Shown in pieces: positions 21,401 to 27,729 of a DNA stretch of 27,729 nt (positions within the stretch are counted from its first letter, which is position 1; each line of letters starts with the position of its first letter). The stretch is taken from NCBI RefSeq assembly GCF_000003605.2, contig NW_003135347.1:568839-596567 (forward strand). Reading direction: 5' to 3'. The notes below the pieces were generated by a model that had not been told where the DNA came from, ran no database searches, and saw only the letters and a list, made by a program, of their open reading frames with translations. A program made the position numbers and the translations under genes. The stretch is from Saccoglossus kowalevskii (taxonomy: Eukaryota; Hemichordata; Enteropneusta; Harrimaniidae).

Positions 21401-22100
21401 TTGCAGATAATCCGAACTCGCACTTTACGTTGATCAACGATATTGAGTACATGCCGCTTTTATTGAAGGGCGGTAGTCGTCGCGCCACGCATGCGCGATA
21501 TATATGGGTCACATATAAACAAAAATGGCGACTTTGACTGTTGCGCAGACCAACGAGTACAAACTGAGACGTTACCAAGCTTTAATTAGGTATTTTTTTT
21601 AGATTATTGGAGCTGTCGATGGAGTCACCGGCGGAATTAATGCAAGTCGCGCCAAGGTCAAGGCTCATACTTTGGATTTTCATTTAAAGAGCGTATTGAA
21701 TTATGGGAAAATCAATGTTCATCAACACAAATGTCGGACATGCGCAGCGCGACGACCACCACCATTTAAACAATAAAGAAGTCACGTTTATCTGCCAGCG
21801 TCATATTCCCTAATAAATGCAGTTTCGTTTCAGGAACGACGCCAACCGAAAAAAGCAGAACATTCCCCGGGTAGACACCGACGCAGATCGCAAACTAACA
21901 CCACCCTGACAGCTATTGAACGGTGCCTAGCGGAATTTGCAAACTCCGGTCTTGGAGATATGCAAACATCGTCCTACGAAGAAATTCTTACTGACCAACT
22001 CGCCAAGGCAAAACGTATAGACCGTGTCTCCAGGATTGCATTCCCTCTCAGTTTTTTCATCTTCAATGTCGTTTATTGGGTTGGTTATCTGTTGTTATGA
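9375..22100 (+). CDS. Anion-selective Cys-loop receptor subunit (glycine-receptor/GluCl-like)
   Basis: The coding sequence joins 13408-13502, 13916-13983, 14518-14738, 15220-15302, 19638-19781, 20176-20405, 21074-21214 and 21834-22100; a tentative first exon is 9375-9487. All junctions are GT-AG and keep frame, giving 453 residues (family usual about 420-480). The product should be a plasma-membrane subunit of a pentameric ligand-gated chloride channel. Visible hallmarks are the 13-residue Cys-loop (C173 to C187), the second cysteine pair of the GlyR/GluCl branch (C233, C246), M1 at about 258-281, M2 with the PAR anion-selectivity motif (287-289), M3 at about 322-343, a strongly basic cytoplasmic loop, and M4 ending at the C-terminus. 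Exons of 68, 221 and 83 bp match the classic GABA/glycine receptor gene pattern. NEKEG and [10 protein letters not shown] look GluCl-like, while [11 protein letters not shown] and LPKVSY look GlyR-like. The ligand is not predictable. Confidence 0.9.
9488..11807. other. Putative intron 1, 5' part
   Basis: No supported gene. It includes a 66-codon frame at 10557-10757 ending at a good donor (ACCTG|GTAAGT at 10753) with the phase needed by exon 2, but its residues are rich in Cys and His and do not look like a signal peptide. A microsatellite follows. Confidence 0.4.
10843..10962. repeat. (ATT)n-type microsatellite
   Basis: About 120 bases made mainly of ATT triplets with interruptions (TTATTTATT, CTTATT, AGCATT). 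Two overlapping hydrophobic open frames (poly-Ile and poly-Leu) arise from it and are not genes. Confidence 0.95.
11808..12655. mobile_element. Non-autonomous DNA transposon, 848 bp, TTAA-flanked
   Basis: The two ends carry a perfect inverted repeat GGTAGAGATGCAG, and each is followed outward by TTAA (11804-11807 and 12656-12659), so 17 bases match in all. Inside is AT-rich DNA with a small GCACATTTTTGTGC hairpin and no transposase-like open frame. TTAA duplication is typical of piggyBac-type transposition, so this is best read as a non-autonomous relative; the family assignment is inference. Confidence 0.8.
12660..13407. other. Putative intron 1, 3' part
   Basis: No gene supported. Short ATG frames at 12697 ([12 protein letters not shown]) and 12855 ([13 protein letters not shown]) start like signal peptides, but neither has a donor in the phase that exon 2 requires. 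Confidence 0.4.
13408..13502 (+). CDS. Receptor exon 2 (start of extracellular domain)
   Basis: After the acceptor CTTTTACTTGTTCGCAG the frame reads [19 protein letters not shown] followed by [13 protein letters not shown]. This is the N-terminal helix and first strand seen at the start of GABA/glycine receptor subunits (family pattern: LLxxYDxRLRPxxxG). The donor is GCAG|GTAAGA, leaving one base. Predicted residues 38-70. Confidence 0.9.
13916..13983 (+). CDS. Receptor exon 3 (68 bp)
   Basis: The acceptor is TTCCGGTTGCAG and the donor ATG|GTAAGA. The exon encodes [20 protein letters not shown] plus TM, the strand conserved across the family (GPPV...INSFxSIxETTM). The length of 68 bp is the same as in vertebrate GABA-A receptor genes. 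It includes one extra cysteine (C76). Confidence 0.95.
14518..14738 (+). CDS. Receptor exon 4 (221 bp, ligand-binding domain core)
   Basis: It encodes the loop D segment [12 protein letters not shown], the [14 protein letters not shown] segment and the loop E region [16 protein letters not shown]. The Phe and Arg of FLR, matching the F63/R65 pair of human GlyR alpha-1 on the complementary binding face, are kept. IWPHG resembles the IFPNG of GluCl channels rather than the ISRNG of GlyR. Two N-glycosylation sequons are present: N105 (NDS) and N114 (NSS). The donor is GAG|GTAAGA. Confidence 0.97.
15220..15302 (+). CDS. Receptor exon 5 (83 bp, Cys-loop)
   Basis: It encodes LTLKLS, then [15 protein letters not shown], then KMQMQS. 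The 13 residues between the cysteines and the central YPLD are the signature of the family; this loop couples binding to gating. At the loop B position the usual Glu (E157 of GlyR alpha-1) is Gln (Q192), followed by Ser and, across the splice, Tyr. The acceptor is ACTTCCCCTAG and the donor AGTT|GTAAGT. The 83-bp length is typical. Confidence 0.95.
16845..17850. repeat. ~130-bp satellite array spanning the assembly gap
   Basis: Right of the gap, versions of CTTCAATATTGCACTGGTTG recur at 17516, 17645 and 17775, a period of 129-130 bases. The bases just left of the gap (CATTCTGTCCAATAGC, ending at 16868) match the end of a unit. The distance between equivalent points across the gap (16868 and 17516) is 648 bases, five periods. 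The gap is therefore probably unresolved repeat. Confidence 0.8.
16869..17497. other. Assembly gap (629 N)
   Basis: An unbroken run of N. Open frames drawn through it on either strand have no meaning. Confidence 1.
17865..18395. repeat. Possible dispersed repeat ending in a GAAA-loop hairpin
   Basis: This stretch holds a YY1-like AAGATGGCGGC (18197-18207), a perfect CRE TGACGTCA (18212-18219), a CACGTG E-box near 18288 and an A-rich run. It then has a hairpin at 18359-18390: 14-base arms AGGCTTTCAATGCT and AGCATCGAAAGCCT with one mismatch and a GAAA loop. A-rich tail, terminal hairpin and promoter-like motifs together suggest a mobile element. The class is unclear; the boundaries are guesses. 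Confidence 0.4.
18359..18390. repeat. 14-bp stem hairpin with GAAA loop
   Basis: Arms 18359-18372 and 18377-18390 pair at 13 of 14 positions around a GAAA tetraloop. CTGG follows ten bases after the AAGCCT end region, vaguely like the CTRR end of Helitrons, but the next base is A, not the T expected there. Confidence 0.7.
19638..19781 (+). CDS. Receptor exon 6 (loops B end, F and first half of C)
   Basis: It starts after CTCGTTTGTTGTAG and encodes [12 protein letters not shown] and, later, [18 protein letters not shown] plus INPP. The YxY at the start is the loop B aromatic pair. C233 is the first cysteine of the second disulphide found in GlyR and GluCl subunits. At 144 bp it is slightly longer than the usual 138 bp; two of the added residues lie in loop C. 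The donor is CCAG|GTAAAA. Confidence 0.95.
20176..20405 (+). CDS. Receptor exon 7 (second loop C cysteine, M1, M2)
   Basis: The acceptor is TTGTTTTATGCAG and the donor CAAG|GTATGC. It encodes DLHSC (C246), then M1 with [18 protein letters not shown], the short linker VEA, and M2 with [20 protein letters not shown], then [16 protein letters not shown] at -2' to 0' marks an anion channel; T6' and L9' are the usual picrotoxin-site and gate residues. Position 2' is Ser, as in GluCl. Position 4' is Cys where Gly is normal. Asn at 15' is as in GABA-A beta subunits. Confidence 0.97.
20716..20861. mobile_element. MITE, 146 bp, in intron 7
   Basis: Its ends are inverted: GGCGGGGTCGTCGTCACC on the left, and AGCGGGAGGGTCGTCACC as the reverse complement of the right. 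Both are followed inward by a TGCGCRYGCGC-like stretch. TTAA flanks both sides (20712-20715 and 20862-20865). It has no coding capacity and shares its terminal repeat with the element in the next intron. TTAA suggests a piggyBac-like origin, while TAA as a 3-bp duplication would suit PIF/Harbinger. Confidence 0.7.
21074..21214 (+). CDS. Receptor exon 8 (M3 and start of cytoplasmic loop)
   Basis: It follows TTTTGTGATAG and encodes [20 protein letters not shown], then [10 protein letters not shown] and a strongly basic stretch ([12 protein letters not shown]). WMAVC has Ala where ivermectin-sensitive GluCl channels have Gly, so low ivermectin sensitivity is inferred. The basic cluster right after M3 is common in GlyR subunits. 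The donor is GCAG|GTACTG, phase 0. Confidence 0.97.
21467..21765. mobile_element. MITE, 299 bp, in intron 8 (same family)
   Basis: The left end AGGGCGGTAGTCGTCGCGCC and the reverse complement of the right end ATGGTGGTGGTCGTCGCGCT match over about 27 bases with about five differences. TTAA lies to the right (21766-21769) and TTGA, one change from TTAA, to the left. The interior has a short run reading IIGAVDGV, reminiscent of the GAIDGTH motif of Harbinger transposases, but too short to prove. It forms about half of intron 8. Confidence 0.7.
21834..22100 (+). CDS. Receptor exon 9 (cytoplasmic loop, M4, stop)
   Basis: After TTTCGTTTCAG it continues the basic loop ([19 protein letters not shown]). 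It reaches the amphipathic pre-M4 segment with [17 protein letters not shown], and then M4 with [15 protein letters not shown] and TGA at 22098-22100. The [12 protein letters not shown] motif is diagnostic (human GlyR has KKIDKISRIGFP). The protein ends inside or at the edge of M4, leaving essentially no extracellular tail. Confidence 0.97.
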   Translation, partial: ERRQPKKAEHSPGRHRRRSQTNTTLTAIERCLAEFANSGLGDMQTSSYEEILTDQLAKAKRIDRVSRIAFPLSFFIFNVVYWVGYLLL

Positions 22101-22837
22101 ACGAGATAACACTGTCGTAACATTGTCAAGTAACATGAGTTACTTATCACAGATTCTGAAAACATATTACCCTGTGTTCACATATAAATATTTGATTCAC
22201 TAAAACGCCTATATCGCATTTTGTTTTTTAAGGATGGAGAGAGACGGAGGATTTGTTCAAGCTCGCCATAGTTTTTCACTTTGCTACCTGCAGAAAATGC
22301 CGGTTAACGTTTTTTAAAATGGCAATTATATTACGTTTGCACAAATTTGATGTGATCTGTTTAACTGATGATACTTTTTATGCTATCGGAGTATGTTCCA
22401 TGTTGTTCTTTCATATTTGTTTGCCTGTTTTTAGTCTTTGTTGCGTAGTTACTAAGTTGACTGTTTAATATACACGACAGGGTCACCATTAAATGTTGGG
22501 AAATCACTCAACTAACAGTGCATGAACTGGTGAATAAGATTCGAAAAACATTGTATTGTAATATCACAATCGCTTGTAAACATGTTATATGAATGAAGAA
22601 CACTGCACTGAGTATGTAGTCATAAGAAGAACGAGAGGGGAAGTTTCTAGGTTTCACGGAGTCCACTTTACAAATGTATACTTTATAATATATTTGAGTG
22701 ACTGTACGTGCACATTGTTTTATGCTTTAATGGTTCAGTTTGATCGATGTTTCGTACATTATCCAAGCATCCGAAATACATGGTATGTCGCCCTAACTTA
22801 CTCTTAATAATGTGTTGTGTTTTAAATTTAAAATAAA
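22101..22837 (+). other. Probable receptor 3' untranslated region
   Basis: AT-rich sequence follows the stop codon. Candidate polyadenylation signals are ATTAAA at 22488-22493 and AATAAA at 22832-22837, the latter followed by a T- and GT-rich stretch. Which one is used cannot be told. Open frames here (22253-22468, 22589-22807) have no coding support. Confidence 0.45.
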
Positions 22838-25800
22838 TTTGCAATCGTTTTATATTGTCTGTCTATTCATCTTCTCCTTCACAATTAATGAATTCAGAGT
22901 ATGTTCAAATTCTAGCATTCTGATAGAGTGTATCTATAACGACATCACACCTAATTTACATAAAATATCGAGACATCGTCGGAATCAGGATTGTGAACAT
23001 AAACGAGTTTTTTGAAAAAAAAAGAGTGAACCTTATTTTCGCATAATTATTTCAGTTGATTGGTAAAATTTGATTTATGGTCTATATGGTGAAACCGAGT
23101 TTCTTAGACTCTGACGAAGTATTGTACCAACCCAGTTGTGTAAACTATGTGCTAGGCAAATCGTTTGGTTCGATAGTGCAGAATACAGGAACTTATGATT
23201 TACATTACGTTTGAAACATTAATTGTAAATTGGATTTTCTAATATGGTATGACGGAGATAGCGCAACTGCTTCGCGAGAGCTCTTTAAAAGCAAAACACA
23301 ATCCAAATTGTTGTTGCCATTCAATTGTCTCATATAAGATCAGTATCATCTCGTTCATTGTACAAATGCTATGGTTACATAGATCAGTGGAACAGTGATG
23401 GCGGTAGAGATTAGAAAACTCTTTGAGGGACAAAACAAGTCTCGCTCTCCGTGAGATTTCGACGGTCATTTGCATTTAAGTTATAATACGATTTATATAT
23501 GCATTAGTAATCGTTGGCACTGACAACCAATCACTGCGTTCAGTTCTTATGAGGCTTAGCTAATTACTTTTCGAAGAAAAAAAGAATTCAAGGAAGTTCA
23601 TAGAGTTAACAAATTGTTTAAATTGCACACATTCGTGACCAAATATGTCTTGTTTCAAAATTGGTAATGCATGTCACTTATATTGTTGGAAGCGATAATT
23701 ACCATGAAATGTACACCAGTCACCACGATGAAACCGGGAGCACGATTCATGTGTTAACATTTATAAAAAAAAAACTAAGTCATGTGAACAGCTGACCCGC
23801 CAAACATTTATGATCAGCCTCTACAGCAAAAATAAGATTTCGCCACATCGAGGGCGCTCTGACATTTCCAAAAAAGATCTGCAAATGTGTTTCCAGTGCA
23901 ATTGACAAAAAACACGTTCGCAACCCATATACTTACAGTATCAATAATGAAAAAGTCTCTAATAGGCTTCTGTAGGTTAACGACCTCGGTATCTTCATGT
24001 GCTGTGCTGAAAATTAAACAACGATAATTTGTTGAGTTACGTAATATAAAAACAATATTTTGTTGGTGGTTGACAGAGGTCTCAGTGACACGCGGCTGGG
24101 CTTGCGTGAAGAGTTTAAGTACAGGCATGAGTGTTGTCCATCACGGGCGTAACTTTTATGGATGTATATTTGCTCCTTACGTTCACCTACTAAAAGAACA
24201 ACACATGGGCCGGTAGTTGTACGCCCCTTTATACTCTGAGTTCATAACCCATATTGAAATAAAGCATGTCTGGCAAGTGGAAATATTTTTTTAGCTGTTA
24301 AGGTTGCAGGTAGACCCCCTTCTATCGTTTCAAAAAGAGTGATACGGTGATTTATTTCAAATATTGACTATTCTTTCAATTTGTATGTAAACTTATTCAA
24401 TATCTCAACAACCATCGTCCGAATCGTACGGTTTCGCTAAAGTCGGCCATTCATAACCGGCCCACGAAAGCGCTTTCTTTTGAAGGTCAGTAAGCTCGTT
24501 TACAGAGCAAGAAACTAGCAGCACGTTGATTTCTATTTTCTACTATTTCAAATTTACCAAGTATGTGTCGGTTCTATCGTCAGCTCTGATTGGGTAATGC
24601 AAATGAGCCCGAGTGAATCTTATAATCGCTTGAGGGCGTGCAACATATAGTAAATCGTTGTGAAATCGGCCGAATAAATGGTTCTTGGCTGACGAAGATG
24701 CTCAACAACAAGATCTATGATAAACGTTCAACCTGTATTAAATGCATGTTTTTATACATCATTTTAATTAATCTAAAGATGTCTCTTCCATGTGGTCAGA
24801 AACATATTTATGCACTTATCAATTCTACTCTGATTAAAGGCTTATAAGAACAACATTTTATTGTTACGCGTTTTGGCATTCCGAAAAAATGCGACGGGTT
24901 TTCCCATATCCACTGATTGACCTATTGAAATAATGTGGATTCTCGATTATTGGTAATGATGCTATTGTTGCCACAGTTATCTAATTATTTTTGCTATTAT
25001 CATTACTAATATCTTAAATTATTTGTCATTAATGTACCCTAATTGAACCTAACGAGTTAAAATAACACATGCCATATTATTAGCAATTTCCGGTAGCTTC
25101 GACATGATGTGAAAGATAATTTAACGAGATTATATAACATGTTAGAATTTTGATTAAAGCGACCAGTCCGTGGAATAGATATCTTTAATAGTATTACAAT
25201 GACTTATAATACATGTCGTTGGCGAATGTTAATAACATCATTATTTGGCATTCGGGTTCCTTTTAGAATCGTGTTGTGCGTACCAGTTATGTTGTACAGT
25301 CACGATCAAACCGTACAAGTAGGACATGCGACAAAAACTGGTGAATAACGCTTACTCATTTCGCCTTTTTTATAATTCATATATAGATTGTGTTTCCTTT
25401 TACGCTTCAAGAGTATTGGCAGTAGCTGCTTTATTTTATGACATTGTTAAAACCGCAGTAGTAAAACAAAATGTTATTTGTTCTCTTTGATGCTGCCTAA
25501 AATATTTCGGTTGATGGTACAGTATATAACCCATCTCACGGAAACATATTTTCTGGAGTCAGGTCTAATCTGCGTAAGAAGCGATGCTAGCAGAAACATG
25601 CTATTAGTTATACTGACTTAAGCCAGCTTGTAGTGGATATCTTCGTAATGATTGTTTGCGGTGCAGTATTCCATGCTTGGTGATACTTTTATACAACAGT
25701 ATCATTTGTATGTGCAACTATAAAAGAAAAGAGTGAGCACATTGTTTCGTTATTTGTCATGCACAATGTCATTATGCTATTCATGTTGAATTATAATTTT

Positions 25801-27552
25801 GTTTTTGTAAGATTTAAACACATTATTATTGTGCATTCGCAATGAATGAGTTGTATGTTATAAATCATATCAATAATGTATAAATAATGTATATTTGTTA
25901 GGCAGATTGAAATTCAGAAAATAACAAGCCTTGCTCATAATTAATATTGATTTGACAAAAAAGTTAAAGTTGCCTTCTTATTGGACAGGCCAACGAAAAG
26001 ATAATTCTAATCGATAATGTACCTGTCGCTGGCAGAATAAATTAATACATTAAAACAAATAAAATAAATTTGGTTTGCTTGTTTATTTCATGAGTACTGA
26101 TAAAGTTAAACATTGGCGACTTGTGACTGTCACTACGAAAATAGTTGAGTAAAGCTCAAAACAATTTACATTCCACACGCCATTCTTTTTTTATTTTTAG
26201 TGAAATATTCGAAAAACGTTTTTTTTTTTTTGAAGTTCCTGTCTATTAGTGGAAAAAAAAATAATAATCATTTCTGCGTTAGGCAGAGAAATTACAACAT
26301 GAAGTCGACAAAAAAATCTGATTTATACTAATCTTTATACTACCATCTCTCAAAGTTCGTTGACAGCTTTTCCCATAATATCCTTCTCGCGAACCTGATA
26401 TGATTTACACGACTCTAGTTTAAATCCCTTATGTCGTTATCTTGAAAATCGTAATAATTCATCATGCAATGATGATAATGTTTTGAGCCGATTCAGTTCT
26501 TTGTATTTTTAAATCGAACCTCTAGCTGTTAAATGGTCATTAGGCGCGATTTAAACAGAATCAAAGTCCAAGTTTCAGTACACAGTGTTAGTTAGTATGT
26601 CCAGCCATGAAATCAAAACCTGCAATACTACAATTACCACTGCAATATTCTAGGTATAACAATCTATAAAATATATGATTTTAACAAACGTGTTTCTAAT
26701 TTTGTCGGAAAGTCAACAATCATCTGGTACTGATAAGACGACTGAAAATGTCAATACAAATACATGTCAAGCTTGAACTATATAATCGTTAAAGCAGTTT
26801 CATATATTCAATACTGCAAGTGTCGCAAGCGTAATTTTGGAGAACTGAAAAAAATAATGTGTGAGTTTGCTATTTTTTTTACTATAATGCAAACTGTCGG
26901 GTTGTAAGGAGAAGGGCCAATGCAGTATTTTGTCACGTTCAAAGTAGAACAGTCTGTCAGGAATACGTGGTTGTATACATTTTCAAGACATGAAGTCCCT
27001 AAAATGAATCGGAATTCCCCCAGTCAATACAACCAATGGTTGCACTCTTTTAAGGACCAGACGCCATCATTGTGGCTAGTAAAATCTACAGAAAACGATT
27101 TGAGTATCATTTTTGTGGGTTTTTTTTTTCAACGTATAAAAGACAATGATGACATAAACATAAGTACAGACAGATTACGAATATATAAACTTGCACATAC
27201 CGCACACCGTCAACGAAACGTGAATATATAGATCAGTATATAGTGTAAACTTTGTTCACAAATAAGACAGAAACACCACAACTGAGCGTGACCTCTACAC
27301 AGGTAAAATAGATGATATATATCGTTTGTGACTGTTTCAAGTCGGGACTGGGGAGAGGGTCGTACTAGTGGGTGATATTCGAACTGGATATAACTTTTCG
27401 AAGTCGATGATTGTAGGATGAAGTCATTTATTAGTTCTAGTTTGCAAACAATTATTTTTTAAATTTTGGTGTATATCTAGATTGAGCATTGTATATGTTT
27501 TACATCTAAACAACATGCATCCAGTGAAAAGAAATGTTAATGGGTGGTGGAA
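22838..27552. other. Downstream intergenic DNA, no gene seen
   Basis: About 4.7 kb of AT-rich sequence. The longest open frames are 23814-24128 on the minus strand (104 codons) and 26920-27231 on the plus strand (103 codons). Both start with ATG, but I recognise no domain, motif or splice structure in either. An octamer ATGCAAAT lies at 24597-24604 beside an inverted CCAAT (ATTGG), which could be a regulatory cluster or chance. Confidence 0.45.
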
Positions 27553-27686
27553 GTTACCAGGCTTTAACTAGGTAATTTCATTGGTGATTGGAAGGTAACG
27601 AAGTCATCGACAGTAATTAGCGCACGTACCGCTCAGTGCAAAACTCGTACATGTGATTTGGATTGTGGGAAAATAATGTTTATCAA
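27553..27686. repeat. Diverged copy of the intron 8 MITE interior
   Basis: GTTACCAGGCTTTAACTAGG matches GTTACCAAGCTTTAATTAGG inside the element at 21571. Later parts also align (TTGTGGGAAAATAATGTTTATCAA against TTATGGGAAAATCAATGTTCATCAA), though with gaps. No terminal repeat is visible near it, so it may be a fragment of a longer parent element that continues past the window end. Confidence 0.6.
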
Positions 27687-27729
27687 GGTATTATTTCTAA
27701 TTGTTGACCTGTAACTTACATGGAGGTTG

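Noticed and set aside
23814-24128. 104-codon minus-strand open frame
   Set aside because: No domain, no splice context and ordinary AT-rich composition; could be chance.
26920-27231. 103-codon plus-strand open frame
   Set aside because: No recognisable motif and low-complexity Phe run; not supported as a gene.
1-27729. tRNA or rRNA genes
   Set aside because: I found no cloverleaf with a convincing GGTTCRAATCC box and no rRNA-like segment on either strand by eye.

Overview
The window is non-coding-rich, AT-rich animal nuclear DNA, with one 629-base assembly gap. It contains one clearly identifiable multi-exon gene on the + strand, one decayed helicase gene copy, several tandem repeats and several short inverted-repeat mobile elements. 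GT-AG introns, a Cys-loop receptor gene with the exon pattern of animal glycine/GABA receptors, and old RecQ-like helicase debris all point to an invertebrate. I cannot name the phylum from the sequence; a marine lophotrochozoan or invertebrate deuterostome would fit.

Layout. Bases 573-1862 hold the remains of a RecQ/BLM-like 3'-5' DNA helicase. A large inverted repeat lies at about 3978-4588 and a 21-bp minisatellite of about 57 copies at 5501-6695. A degenerate 41-47-bp tandem repeat sits at about 8009-8275. From 13408 to 22100 eight exons encode an anion-selective Cys-loop receptor subunit of the glycine-receptor / glutamate-gated-chloride-channel type. A ninth, 5' signal-peptide exon is tentatively placed at 9375-9487. 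The predicted product is then 453 residues, normal for this family.

The introns carry mobile and repeated DNA: a microsatellite and an 848-bp TTAA-flanked element (11808-12655) in the putative intron 1; a ~130-bp satellite around the gap and a hairpin-ended repeat in intron 5; and two members of one TTAA/TWA-flanked MITE family in the neighbouring introns 7 and 8. Part of the second MITE recurs at the right end of the window. Bases 22101-27552 contain no gene that I can support.

The points most worth following are the receptor's unusual ligand-binding loop C (no aromatic residue between its cysteines) and pore (Cys at M2 4'), the RecQ-like relic, and the undescribed repeat families. I found no sign of an operon-like or defence-type system.
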